Positions 21,401-32,146 are shown, numbered from the stretch's first letter. The stretch: DNA of 64,000 nt from Dichomitus squalens LYAD-421 SS1 (GCF_000275845.1 NW_006766883.1:2890544-2954543), one strand, 5' to 3'. Made by a program: numbers and translations. The notes: a model not told the origin generated them from the letters alone.

Positions 21401-24086
21401 ATACCCGCAGTCTTGGGTCGATCGTTCTTGGTAGAAATGATAGACCGAATCAAATCTAAACTCTCACCCGACGAGATGACAGCGCAGCGACCAGGTCCAT
21501 CCAAACCGAACCTCGGCCGGACTGGAGGCACACACGCACCGTCACTGAGCAGAGCGTATGTTGATGAAAGAGGATCATAAATGACGTCGTGGCGCGCTCG
21601 TGCGTTCTCGGCTTGTCCGAATGCAGCCACGGGCGCGAGAGCCATTCAATCATCGTTGCGCATCTCTGTCCTCCCGCGACTTCCTGGGTCGCAGCGGTGG
21701 GTCACCAGCCCACCGTTCGCACACAGGGGGAGTAGGTTTAGACTCTAGAGACGGCTGCCCCACCTGAGCACAGCCGTGACGCGGGAACTTTGAGTCTCCT
21801 GAATTGAACGTAAGGGGCCCTCGCCGCCACCCGTGGGGGTCGGGCTGCGTGCTGGGGAAACGTGCACGGGGATCGGCTTGTATGTTTGCCCCACGCGTGG
21901 AGGCTCTAGCCAAGGGTCTGAAGGTCGAGATTTGGGCCTTGGCCTTCGTGTCGATGTACTTGGTATTGTTGAGACGGCTTAGCCTATACGACCTGTCAAG
22001 CGAGAAGGAGGACGTACAGTATATGCGCTAAGGCCCTCTTCTGTGTATACAGGGTCGAACTTTGCGAAGTACATAGTGCGGCGGCGGCGACCTAATGCTT
22101 CGGCATTGCTCTGCTAAATGGCGTTAGTAGAGGTGGAGCGCACGGCAAGCTTCCGCGAATCGGCAGCGGTCAGCTAACAATGGATACACCACTTTCCCGA
22201 AACCATCTGCCATTTTGAGGGCCCTCGCAGACTGTGCCATTAGGTTGAGGGCTTGAGTGCGACCGCGGACTGTAGCAGCCATTCGTCAGAATTACCAAGC
22301 GAAACCAAGGGATCGACGCGCCTGGTCGTGAGTGGGCTCGCCGATAGGCCACAAGGCATACCGAAGCCGGTACGGCGCTCTATTCAGTCCTCGGGTTGTC
22401 AACGTCGTCCACGGGACCAGAGGGCGCCGCCACGCTCGGAGAGTAGAACATTCCTTGAAATTTGAGGCTCAAAAATGAGTTGGACAAGGTGTCGGTTGCC
22501 CGTTCGGACTTAGGTTGTCTTCACATCCGCTTAGCCCGTCAAGGAAACATTGTCAGGATCCGGAGGACAACTCATTTGAGGGCGAGGACATCGCGTTTGG
22601 GACGCAGGCAGTGACGGCTGAAAACGCACTCAAATCTGTGAAGGACGGTAGGGAACAATTGAAGATGGCATACGTGACGAAAGATCGAGGCACTGAGCAA
22701 TTCCAGCGATGGCGGACAGTGATAGACCCGAGGGATCCGAGACTAGCGACCCTGTCTTAGTTCGACCTAGTTTGGCTCGATGGGGTCGAATTCGTCCTGG
22801 GCACTTACCGGCGGAGTCGTCGACCGGCTGTAATGACGGCGCGAGAGCGGAGGCGACAGCTACGAATAGTTTGAGGGCGTCCGAAGTCGGTGGGAAGGCA
22901 CTCGAGATCGCGCCTGGGGACTGCCACGGTCTTTCGGGAACCCTGGAAGGTGTACACGAGGCCGCTTATCTGTATAAGAGAAGCAAGTCGTTGGGTAAAC
23001 GGTTTCCGCCCGTGCGCCACCGCAGGCATTGCGTTCAACAGAGCAATCTGGTCGAACGCGGCGGGGAAGAAGAAGGAAGAGGCACGTCACGTCCCCTAGG
23101 ACACGGGCGTGATTGCAACTTTGCTGTTGTTGGACGAAACGGTGCGTGCGATTGTTCGTCAAATTCGGCTGTTGAAGCGGTGTCGATAGTTGGAGATGCC
23201 ATTGTATGCCTGTAAAATAACAGTAGCTAGACACCTGCGAATGTGGGAGTAGGTTCAGATTTAATCGCAAACGTTGTATCGTTTCTCCGCTTGGAAGACT
23301 GCGATACGCACCATGTTGAGGGCCGCAGCACGGACCCCACATTATCACTTTGAACCATCATCCACCTTCATGACCGCGCAAAGAGATGGATCTGCGGTTG
23401 ACAGAATCAAGTTGCCATCGGCTCCGGGAGTCGCGAAAGGAGTCGTTCTCTAGGAAGCCGGAGTCGGCAAGGAGCAGACACCGTGCCCAGAAGTTCACGC
23501 CTGATATACCCTTCTGCAGCAGGTCAGCCTTGTCAAACACGTAAAGACGGTCCCAGACGGGAAGTCATACCTTGACCAGGCTCTCCTGTTGCTTGGTAGA
23601 TGAGTGGTAAGCAACTGCAGCCGACCTACCGCTCATCAGCTGTATGTGGTAGACGGAGCATTTCACCGGGTATAAGGGTGACCCTGTATAGGTGTCAAGC
23701 GCAGTAGGTATCAGTGCCAGTGCGCAAGTGCAGTCAAGAGAAAGAAAGAGACACGCAGCTGCCAACTATGACCCGTGCCGGGCCGCGACGAACATGTACG
23801 CCTTTACCCCCAATTGTTGCTGCGTCGGTCTGCGGCTCCTACGTCGCTAATCTGTACTTGCATGAACATTGACTGTAGACAGTGCCGCCACAATGAGGCT
23901 GTGTCCGCTCCACAACAGCGTTCGCATCCGCTCAACACTGCGATAATCCATGAAGCAGACTTGAGTGAATAGTGCAGCTCCCTGGGAGCATTTGTCTAAC
24001 TACAAACACCCAATCTCAAGCAAGATAGGTGTATTTATGTGTACAGTATCTGACCACGCCTTGCGTTACATAGGTACGCGGCGGGC
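21401..24086. other. Gene-poor spacer
   Basis: Short frames on both strands without recognisable domains. A plus-strand frame at 22709-23215 looks protein-like in part, but I could not connect it into a gene. Confidence 0.4.
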
Positions 24087-24181
24087 AGGATTGGAACGGA
24101 CTAAGGGGATTGAAACGAACGAACGGGATTGGAACGAACGAAGGGGATTGAAACGAGTGAAGGGGTTTGTAACGAACGAAT
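24087..24181 (+). repeat. Minisatellite, five 19-base units
   Basis: Units begin at 24087, 24106, 24125, 24144 and 24163. The consensus is close to GGGATTGAAACGAACGAAG; the first and last units are the most diverged. It lies about 150 bases beyond the stop codon of the first gene of the membrane-protein array. Confidence 0.85.
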
Positions 24182-24325
24182 GACACATGATGCGCACCTC
24201 CAACCATCAAGAGCTCTCCAGCATGCCTCAAGCAACCACGCTTGCATGAGCAAGCGACTGAAGATGTCTCAGTATGTATGACTGGTTGGGATGTTCAATG
24301 CAAGAACATTAACTCACAGGGATGT

Positions 24326-25924
24326 CTATGACTGTCTTCTGGGCGCCGACGAGGGGTCGTACATGGGAGGTGCGTCCTCGAGAATGGCCTGCATCTCCTG
24401 AATCCTCCGTAACCTCTCGATCTCGTCCTGCAGCCTCGCCATCTGCTCCCGGAGTTCCTGATTTTCGACAGAAGGGGGATGGGCCTCTGACGCTGCAGAC
24501 GAAGCCTCGCCGGATGCTGTCGCGTTTGCCGAAGAGACCGTGGGGGGCAATGGTCGTAGTAACGTCGCGTGCTCTCCCTCCACAGCGGCTTGGACAGTTT
24601 CATCCTCCTCGGGTGAGTACTGCACAGTAGGGCCGCGCTCAACGCTCTGCTGGCGCCGTAGAGGTCGGAGAGGCATGTTTGGGGCAGGCAACTCGTCGGA
24701 GGGCCACCTAATCGTGGCACGCCGGGATTGGGATAGGAAGGAGTCGACAGTGCTGGAACGGGAGAGGGTCTCGGGGTTCACGGTGCCCTCTCTGATGTGG
24801 ATCAAGCTGGTGGCAGAGTTCGGCTCTGAGCCCGTGATGTCGCTCCCGGAGTAGTAGGCCGTGTGCCTCCCTACTCCACGATTGCTCTCCATCGTCTCCT
24901 CCGTCCTGGGCTTATCAGAGAGCGCGAAACCGGCTGTGAGTGCGGATCGCCGAACGCGTCTCCTGCAACAGAAGAAGGCAATGACAGCCAGAATCAGTAG
25001 GGCTGCAATGCCTCCCCCAGCTGCGCCGATGATCACTCCCAGAGGAGCCGAGCGCTTAGAAGTCGCTGCATGCACGACGGAGTCGGGCGTTGTCGTCTGC
25101 GCAGTTGATGCAGAAGAAGTAGGCGAGGTTGTGGAGTTCGAAGGAGTGTCATGCACGGAGGAGGGAGGAGAGGTTGTGGGCGCAACAGGTAACGTAGAAG
25201 TTGAGGAGTTGTTGGCCGTCTTCGTGCTATCGGAGGTTAGCGAACTCGAAGATGACGGGGTTTGGCTAGTCACAGATGTCGTGATCGCCGTTGTGGTGGA
25301 GATGAAGTGGACAATTTGAGTCTGAGTGACAGTGACAGTATCGGACGAGGACGTCGTGGACGGCGGAGGCGGTGGAGGTGGATCAGAGGGATTCCCGTTG
25401 TCAAACGTGTACACGACCCTGTCGAAGAGTACCAGGGAATCCTGACCACCAGGCGCACTGATGACCAACGTATGGGTTGCATTGTCTAGCCCGTCCTCCT
25501 GGAACACGACTTGGCTATAGTCGTAGTCGGTGCTGTCCGTCGGAGTGCTCTGGTATGGGACTGGCCCCCCGTCGTCGATCTGGAAAACCAGGTTTGTGAC
25601 CGTCGTCAAGGCGTTCGGAACGCTATTTGCCAGAGCGTTGTACACTTGTATACCTGTCCCCGTGAAAGGGATTGTGATCGTGTACGGAGAATTGTCCGTC
25701 GTAATATGGGTGGTTTCGTGCCAGGTCCCATTGAACACCTGCGTTGTGTCCAGGTGAACGGTGCAACCGCTACAGCCACCTTGGGACCACTGGTTGGCTG
25801 GTGAATATGTGATGACGCTTGAGGTGTCGTCGATAGTGGCGGTAACAGGTATACAATACACCCGTATAGCTGCAAAAAGAGTGTAGAGCAGGGAGGTGCG
25901 TCGGGAAAGGCGATTGACTATCAT
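24326..25924 (-). CDS. Tandem membrane protein A: signal peptide, ectodomain, Ser/Thr stalk, TM, coiled coil, PPMY
   Basis: Single exon, 532 residues from the Met at 25924, which begins a signal peptide; a longer frame starts at 25981. The ectodomain opens with TIDDTSSVITYSP and has CSGC (Cys 51 and 54), FNGTWHETTH, FTGTGIQVYNALAN and DSLVLFDRVVYTF. A polyproline and Ser/Thr-rich, probably O-glycosylated stalk leads to a membrane helix (about 295-319) followed by RRRVRR, so the C-terminus is cytoplasmic. The tail ends in a coiled coil (about 488-515) and then DAPPMYDP. PPxY is the classical ligand of WW domains such as those of Rsp5/Nedd4 ubiquitin ligases. The ectodomain layout is common in mushroom proteins of unknown function; a ligand-binding beta-sandwich is my inference. 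Confidence 0.85.
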   Translation of the reverse strand: MIVNRLSRRTSLLYTLFAAIRVYCIPVTATIDDTSSVITYSPANQWSQGGCSGCTVHLDTTQVFNGTWHETTHITTDNSPYTITIPFTGTGIQVYNALANSVPNALTTVTNLVFQIDDGGPVPYQSTPTDSTDYDYSQVVFQEDGLDNATHTLVISAPGGQDSLVLFDRVVYTFDNGNPSDPPPPPPPSTTSSSDTVTVTQTQIVHFISTTTAITTSVTSQTPSSSSSLTSDSTKTANNSSTSTLPVAPTTSPPSSVHDTPSNSTTSPTSSASTAQTTTPDSVVHAATSKRSAPLGVIIGAAGGGIAALLILAVIAFFCCRRRVRRSALTAGFALSDKPRTEETMESNRGVGRHTAYYSGSDITGSEPNSATSLIHIREGTVNPETLSRSSTVDSFLSQSRRATIRWPSDELPAPNMPLRPLRRQQSVERGPTVQYSPEEDETVQAAVEGEHATLLRPLPPTVSSANATASGEASSAASEAHPPSVENQELREQMARLQDEIERLRRIQEMQAILEDAPPMYDPSSAPRRQS

Positions 25925-25981
25925 GGAGAAGAAGGCATGCAGGAGAATGGTCAGTTTCGAGGAGAGGCGAGAGTAAGGCAC

Positions 25982-26813
25982 TCACCATATTCGCTGCTCT
26001 ATCCTAGGGAGCTGAGACCCGGAGAATAGCATGTCCATTAGTCCATTCTTCGGCGCACCCGAGAGAACCTGATTTGAACTTGCGAAGGTGATGAGGTATC
26101 TCCTTCAGTGTTCCTGCCATCTCACGTTGAGAGGTACCTTGGCAGACGCAATTACCACGGCTACAGCATCCGAAGCGAGTGTCCATGCGAGCGACCTCAA
26201 CGGGAGTACGCCCTGTGAAACCGCACAGGAGACACCGAAGACAAGGCTAGAGATAGATATGCTTGCCACAAGGCGACGACTCATCCGCAGCTTCGTCATT
26301 GAATGTGGCAGTGCTACTACCGGGGACAAACAGCGCCCGCGCTGTCTCAGATCCGAAGGCTGCACCGCTGCCTTCAGCTATTAGTATCTATCATCACACT
26401 CGTTACCTGAGAACCTCTCAGGCATCCGCAAGACGTACTCAGCATCAGGTGATCAGGAAGAAACTGAAAAGCGGCAGTGCAGTCTGTCCACGAGCTATTT
26501 TGAAGGAGCGAGCCGCTCTTAGGTAGTAGCTGACCTGCGAAAGAGAAGGCGATTGAGACCTTGCCCGCACTCCAGCAACGATTCGCAGCATACGGTAATC
26601 CGCGAAAAACCACGCCATAATACGTCAATGGCACAGAAAGTAGCCATCAACAGACTGCACGCATGCGATTGAACGACCGTTGTGGTATGATTACTATCAA
26701 ATTAGAGGAGTCGCCAAATGCAATCCCTGTTCGCGCTACGTCAGATAATCAGCCAAACATGACAGATGAATCATGATTCCAGTAACGAACTCCATTATGA
26801 ACTTCGAACACAG
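25982..26813. other. Spacer between array genes A and B
   Basis: No coding signal recognised. It must contain the promoter of gene A and the 3' end of gene B. Confidence 0.45.
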
Positions 26814-28385
26814 TCACACTCGCGGCGCTGAAGTGGGATCATAGAGTGGCGGCGCATCGTCATATACAACCGACCTCTGGGTACCCTGCCTCTCCTGCCT
26901 CTCCTGCCTCTCCCGCAACCTCTCAATCTCCGCCTGCAGCATCGAAACCTGCTCGCGCAAATTCGAGCCACCTCCTGTGGACGCAGTGCGCGGAGCTATA
27001 GACGAGGTATGAGTCGCTGCTGCGGAGAGAGGATGCTGAGTTGTGGAGATGCCATCCGATTCTGACTCTTCATATCCGCCCAGCAGCACCTTCTCTTCTG
27101 CGTCTGGGCTCCGGACAATGTTCTCGTGATGTCGATAAGCTAGCTCCGGCGGCATATACGGCACATCCGCGTTCTGGCCAGGCGAAGTATTGGATGGGTA
27201 GATGGTGCCAGCGGATGCATCGCGCGACGTGCGTGAGAGCGCGCGCGAGAGCATCTCGGGAGCAATGTGGACTACACGTGAGGCCGAGCTCGATTCGGCG
27301 CTCTGCTCGACATCCGAATACGCTCGTTCGGAAGCACCGCCCAAAAGCTCGCCCATGTTTCCAGAGCTCCCAATCGTAGACATGTCTGCACGATGTGTGG
27401 CTGAACGTGCGCGCCGATGCAGCCAAAGGACCAAGAACACGAGGAAAATTACGATGGCCAATCCCCCTACTACTGCACCAGCTATCAGCCCGGTAGGAGG
27501 ACTGCGCTTCGAAGTTGTGACCGCGACCGCAGCTACGCTCGAGGAAGCGGCATCCGGGGTAGTGGTAGTGGCAGTGGCGCTGGAACGTGTTGAGGAGGAC
27601 ACCGGCGATGTTTTCGACGGAGTGGAGGACGGTGCGGAAACAGAAGAAGTGGAGGCGGTGGAGGACGACAGACCTGAGGGAGCTGCCGAAGCTCTCGAGG
27701 AGAATAAAGTGTCTGTGATGCTTTGGGTTGTAACGACGAGACCGGTCGAGCCAGTCGTGGTGATGACAGAAGTGACGACAGTCGTTTCCTTCGCTGTTGG
27801 AGGCGGCGGAGCTGCCGTAGTGACGGTGGTTGAGGTAGTGACGGGCGGGTCGGGCACTGTGTACTCAACACGATCGAAGAGGACATTCGTGTTGGCCCCG
27901 TCCGTTGCATGGATGACGAGGAGATGCGGGCTGTTCGATAGACCATCCTGCGAGAACACCAGCACATTGTACTCAATGTCCGTACTGGATGACGGGTCAT
28001 GCTGGTACCCAGATCCCACCCTCTCGCCGTCGATCTCGAACCACAAGTTCACGGCCGTCACGGTATTGGGCTGGGCAGCGGTGTTCGCGACGATGTTGTA
28101 TACAGAGACGGCTGTGCCTGTGAACTGAACCGTGATGAACCGCTCGTCGGTGTCCGTCGTGAAGTGTGAAGTGTCGTGCCAGGTCCCATCGAACGCCTCA
28201 GAGGGGTCAGGATGGATCCAGCAGGACGTGCATCCCGCACCTTGTGACCACGACTGAGGAGTTGTATAGGAGATCGCCCCGGACGTGTCCGCGTCGTCGA
28301 TGATGTGAGTGGTCGAGGCTGCTCGCTGTGTGGCGAGGAAGCCAAGCAAGAGATGGAACGCCACCCTACATCGGATCGCAAACAT
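26814..28385 (-). CDS. Tandem membrane protein B: same architecture, C-terminal PPLY
   Basis: Single exon, 523 residues. Signal peptide to about residue 24, then IIDDADTSGAISYTTPQSW, CTSC (Cys 52 and 55), FDGTWHDTSH, FTGTAVSVYNIVAN and TNVLFDRVEYTV. A Thr/Ser-rich stalk follows (about 180-295), then a membrane helix (about 299-322) and a basic stop-transfer HRRAR. The cytoplasmic tail ends in LREQVSMLQAEIERLRERQE, whose last part is encoded by a 9-base repeat giving ERQERQERQ, and then DDAPPLYDPTSAP. The shared ending DAPP-x-YDP-S/T-SAP with gene A marks these two as close relatives. The spacing of 632 bases to gene C and the same orientation indicate tandem duplication. The function is unknown; a surface sensor or adhesin is an inference from architecture only. 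Confidence 0.85.
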   Translation of the reverse strand: MFAIRCRVAFHLLLGFLATQRAASTTHIIDDADTSGAISYTTPQSWSQGAGCTSCWIHPDPSEAFDGTWHDTSHFTTDTDERFITVQFTGTAVSVYNIVANTAAQPNTVTAVNLWFEIDGERVGSGYQHDPSSSTDIEYNVLVFSQDGLSNSPHLLVIHATDGANTNVLFDRVEYTVPDPPVTTSTTVTTAAPPPPTAKETTVVTSVITTTGSTGLVVTTQSITDTLFSSRASAAPSGLSSSTASTSSVSAPSSTPSKTSPVSSSTRSSATATTTTPDAASSSVAAVAVTTSKRSPPTGLIAGAVVGGLAIVIFLVFLVLWLHRRARSATHRADMSTIGSSGNMGELLGGASERAYSDVEQSAESSSASRVVHIAPEMLSRALSRTSRDASAGTIYPSNTSPGQNADVPYMPPELAYRHHENIVRSPDAEEKVLLGGYEESESDGISTTQHPLSAAATHTSSIAPRTASTGGGSNLREQVSMLQAEIERLRERQERQERQGTQRSVVYDDAPPLYDPTSAPRV

Positions 28386-29017
28386 GGATTATGACCAACG
28401 AGCGTGTGCACAGGCCTGCAAGGGTATCTGTGAGGATGGAAGATGGAAGGAGTCGAAGAAAGGACATTGACTTACTACTGCGACATCCTAGGGTCTACGT
28501 CGGTGCGAATTCGGCGTGCCCAATTCCCAAACCTATCACAGGTACATATAGAGGCGTGAGCTCGAAGATGAGCTGTCAGTTCCTAGTCTACAGCAACAGA
28601 GTACGCCCGTTAGAATATCGCACCTTCCCTGTCCACTAGGCGATGGGTCTGTCAATGATCAGCATCTCCCGCGGATTGCTACAAGCTTTTCTCCCATGCT
28701 TTGACGGGCAGTCAGAGATTGGAAGGGCGAAAGAGCTTCCTTATGATGGTGCAGGCTCCAGAACGGCAAAGCTCCTTCCCACCCCATGCGGTGGCAATGC
28801 GAAGACACGTTCCGAACAGCGCCCGATGGTGATGCATCGAGTCTTCTGTTCAATAAACCCTCGCCGGATGAGACCGCTGTGCGTCCCCAAGCTCCGCCTG
28901 AAGGCCGTAGAAGATGAAGCATTGCAAACCCACAAGACGATACTACTAATAAACCAGCAAAAAATCTAAGCATACTGGTGCGTGTCCAAGAAGGCCTTCG
29001 TCACTGCCCGCATCATC
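28386..29017. other. Spacer between array genes B and C
   Basis: No gene recognised; a minus-strand frame of 104 codons (28659-28973) has no recognisable content. Confidence 0.45.
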
Positions 29018-30607
29018 TCAAGGAGCGTACTCCGGAGGGGGCTCAGCCAGCAATCGCTGCAATTCCTGCTCCTCCCGTAATCTCGTGATCTCCTCTTGCA
29101 GCAGGACCACCTGGTTACGCAGGGTTGACACACCAGAAATAGATGTTGGGGACCGTATGGGCGGGGAAGGGAGGGTCTGTGGCGCAGGGAGTTCTTGAGA
29201 GGCCCGGGGAGGGGCTGCTGCCAACCGAGACGGCGCGCTGAATTCTATGTCAGACTTGTGGTCACTGTCCTGCTCAGTGGGCGTTCGCGAGGAGGAATCG
29301 AGATGCATCACAGGGATTGAGAAGGTCAGATTGGACTGCGAGTGTTCCAACTGTAAGGACGGAGAGGCGATGGATGGCGATACGGGTGCGTCTGGGAGGG
29401 GACGTGAGTCGGGCGCTTCGCCGACGCCTGAGTCGACGCCTTTGTCGTTCTCTTGCCTGCTCATCTGCCATCTGCTGACGACCGATGATGGCTCAGATAC
29501 AGGTAGGGCGGATGTCGAACTAACGTTCGTCGCATGTTGCCCGTTAAGCAGGGGCGATTGCATGGTGCTAGTTGAGTGCATAGACGCCCCAAAGGGATGG
29601 ATGGTCGTGGGTAGTGGATCGTCGACAACACGCTTCTCCTGAGATGGCCCTACGACTGCTCTTCTCCTTCTGCGACGCATGCAGCATAGCAGAGCGGCAA
29701 CGATGATGAGAACCGCAACGCCTCCCGCCACTCCCCCAGCTATGGATCCAACAGCCGCACCAGATCTGTGCGGAGAAGCGGTCGGAGAAGCGTTGGTAGT
29801 CGTACGCTGCTCGCCCGCGTTAGGTGACGATGTGAATGTGGACGTGACATTGTCCCCAGAGCTGGTTGGCGACTGAGATCCGCTAGAAGGCAGGCTCGTC
29901 GAAGAGTCGTGAGAGGATGTGGGGGGGTTAGAAGACGGGATGGAGTAAAGTGAAGAACTCAAGGACCGAGTAGGAGAACTCGAGGAAATAGCTCGGGGCG
30001 AGGTTGGCTGTTGCGTCGGGGAGGGAGGGGGAAGAACGAGCGTCGGGGAGGGTGAATCCTGGTCCGTGAACGTATAGACGATGTGGTCGAACAGGATGAG
30101 ACTTGGGTTTGTATCCCCCGTGTCCTGCAATACGATGGTGTGTTCCTCGTTCGGGAGATTTTCGTTTGAGTACATGAGTACGTTGTACTGGTAGTCGGTG
30201 CTTGTGGGGTCGTTGGAATATGACCCAACAAGTGCACCATCGAGGAGAAATGTAACGTTCGTGAGTGTGGTGATGTATTGAATGGGGGGTGCGAGGATGC
30301 CGTAGACGTATACCGCCGTCCCGTTGAACTGTGCCGTCATTGTACGTATCTCCTCCCCAGCATGGGCGGTAGCGTCATGCCAAGTCCCGCTAAAGGCTTG
30401 CGACTGGTCCGGCTGCACACGGCAGCCCGTGCACTGAGGGCCCAGATTCCATGCACCCGAGTATGATGGGAGGAGGCCAGTAACGCTGTCGCCGTCCTGG
30501 TCGTCGATAGTGCGGGTAGTGGTGCCGGCGAGTACACCTGCTGCAGTGAAAAGCAATATGAGGAAACGAGAGCATCCAGGACAATGAGGGGGGAGACACC
30601 CGGTCAT
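29018..30607 (-). CDS. Tandem membrane protein C: same architecture, C-terminal PPEY
   Basis: Single exon, 529 residues. A signal peptide (about 1-28) is followed by TRTIDDQDGDSVTGLLPSYS, CTGC (Cys 59 and 62), FSGTWHDATAH, FNGTAVYVYGILA and SLILFDHIVYTF. A Pro/Ser/Thr stalk leads to a Gly/Ala/Val-rich membrane helix (about 284-309) and six arginines. The long tail finishes with LRNQVVLLQEEITRLREEQE and LLAEPPPEYAP, so the PPxY motif (524-527) is almost the last thing in the protein. The opening IDD-x-x-GD-x-x-TG-x-x-P-x-Y is closer to genes E and F than to A and B. The 2.5-kb spacer upstream of this gene is the longest in the array and contains three fold-back elements. Confidence 0.85.
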   Translation of the reverse strand: MTGCLPPHCPGCSRFLILLFTAAGVLAGTTTRTIDDQDGDSVTGLLPSYSGAWNLGPQCTGCRVQPDQSQAFSGTWHDATAHAGEEIRTMTAQFNGTAVYVYGILAPPIQYITTLTNVTFLLDGALVGSYSNDPTSTDYQYNVLMYSNENLPNEEHTIVLQDTGDTNPSLILFDHIVYTFTDQDSPSPTLVLPPPSPTQQPTSPRAISSSSPTRSLSSSLYSIPSSNPPTSSHDSSTSLPSSGSQSPTSSGDNVTSTFTSSPNAGEQRTTTNASPTASPHRSGAAVGSIAGGVAGGVAVLIIVAALLCCMRRRRRRAVVGPSQEKRVVDDPLPTTIHPFGASMHSTSTMQSPLLNGQHATNVSSTSALPVSEPSSVVSRWQMSRQENDKGVDSGVGEAPDSRPLPDAPVSPSIASPSLQLEHSQSNLTFSIPVMHLDSSSRTPTEQDSDHKSDIEFSAPSRLAAAPPRASQELPAPQTLPSPPIRSPTSISGVSTLRNQVVLLQEEITRLREEQELQRLLAEPPPEYAP

Positions 30608-30767
30608 GGGGACAGATGCAATGAAAGACCTAGGACATGTGAAGGAGACAAAGTTGTCGGTGAGCTGGCTAGTGCGAAAGTGGTTCGGCAGTTAGGCACC
30701 GCGGCGTAGGGACTGCCCCGAGAGGCTCAGCAATAGGGTTCTGCCGCCATCTAGCGCTAGATAGCAG
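30608..30767. other. Upstream region of array gene C
   Basis: Presumed promoter of gene C; no defined motif seen. Confidence 0.3.
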
Positions 30768-31322
30768 TAGGCGTGTTCAATTCTTGTCGCTCGCTCATTT
30801 CCTCGCGCGCCTACCGGGCGTCTGCCTACCTGGATTCAAGGTCAGATCAAGCGCCTGTACTATGTAGCACAGCGAGCAGAGGTGTGCAGGCAGCGGGTGC
30901 AACACGACCGCATCAGGGTCGCGAGCTGGGACTGAGGAGCGACGCGAAAGCTTAACAATTCGAAAGATAGAGAGCTCCATGACTCGAGACGCGGAGTCGT
31001 CCCGCAAGGCTTACAGTGGCAACCCCAGGTGGCCAGTGAACCGTGTCGTGCCGGATCTGGTTCCGATTTGGGCGCATTGTGTACAATTATTCTCGGTCAA
31101 CAAGTCTATAACGATCTGCCGACGTCTCCATCCACTTTCTGGACAGATTTTCTGGGTATAACAAATCTAGCATAGGACGGAAACGTCGATCTCGCTGCAC
31201 CCGCTGCCTGCGCACCTCTGCTCGCTGTGCTACAGGCGCTTGATCTGACCTTGAATCCAGGTCAGCAGGCGCCCAGTAGGCGCGCGAGGAAATGAGCGAG
31301 CGACAAGAATTGAACACGCCTA
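30768..31322. mobile_element. Fold-back (MITE-like) element with about 130-base inverted arms
   Basis: The left arm (30768-30901) and right arm (31196-31322) are inverted copies beginning TAGGCGTGTTCAATTCTTG, with a small insertion (TACTATG) in the left arm near 30858 and a few substitutions. The centre (about 295 bases) has no open frame of note. No clear target-site duplication was found. It is probably a non-autonomous DNA transposon or a decayed terminal-inverted-repeat element. Confidence 0.75.
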
Positions 31323-31495
31323 GTGTCAACGCATATCTGCACTGTTGATGGTACGATGATCGTGTCAGCAATTCCTTCTCCCGAGCGAATACAGTTTTGC
31401 GATGAGATGGTACGTACGTGGGCCAGAGCCAGTAAATGAGTTCTACGTAGCTCTAGGTTTATCAATGTACTGTGTTTGCGCGGGACGATATGAGT

Positions 31496-31918
31496 GGATG
31501 ACTTCCCATAAGGATCTACGGCCATTTTGTCGTCCGTAGATACTGAAAGTGTCCTATCCGCCGAGATGCCGATGCCGATTTGTACTCCGCTTTCGAGGCC
31601 GACGTCCGTAGATGCTGCATGCGCCCAAAATCTAGAAGGGGGGGTCGACCCCCCTTTCTAGACCTAAACGCAGCCGTAGAAGCTCGCTTGAGGTCGTAAA
31701 CGACTCGAAAGGAAGGTGCCATCATTACAAATTGTGTTGGGATCAATCGCCTACTACATTGGGTGCTGATGTAAGGCGCAAAAGAGCACGTTCATAGCAT
31801 TAGACGCTCTCCGGATATCCCGGCCTGATCATTGAGCGCCCGAGATCTCTGGACAGATTAGAGCTCCGATATATGTCTACGGACACTCCAGAGCCGTAGA
31901 TCCTTATGGGAAGTCATC
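31496..31918. mobile_element. 423-base MITE-like element with 27-base perfect terminal inverted repeats
   Basis: Bases 31496-31522 (beginning GGATGACTTCCCATAAGGAT) are the exact reverse complement of 31892-31918. AGT flanks both ends, a possible 3-base target duplication as in PIF/Harbinger-type transposons. The interior has a strong central palindrome and no gene. Confidence 0.8.
31631..31662. repeat. 32-base near-perfect palindrome inside the MITE
   Basis: It runs from TCTAGAAGGG through GGTCGACC to CCTTTCTAGA. The two halves are inverted copies with one mismatch and would form a strong hairpin at the centre of the element. Confidence 0.85.
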
Positions 31919-32146
31919 CAGTAATGATTCAGAGAGCGTTCGTGATTGGCGCCCGTCCTCGAACGGCGCGTAGAGGCCGCATCTCATACACTTGGTTGAA
32001 GGGGGATTCCGAGCGCTAGAGATTCCATCTGAAAGCTTGCCGCATTCACTGCGACACGGAGTGTTCTGGTACTAGTTCTCGAATTCTTTCATGAGGAATA
32101 ATGCACACACTGAGCTTCCTGGCGGACAAAATCCACAACTTGGATC

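Noticed and set aside
24087..24181. CRISPR-like array
   Set aside because: Units are contiguous 19-mers without spacers, in a eukaryotic genome; it is a minisatellite.
27202..28128. 308-codon plus-strand frame
   Set aside because: It is antisense to array gene B, and its Val/Glu/Thr repeats are the complement of the Ser/Thr-rich stalk.
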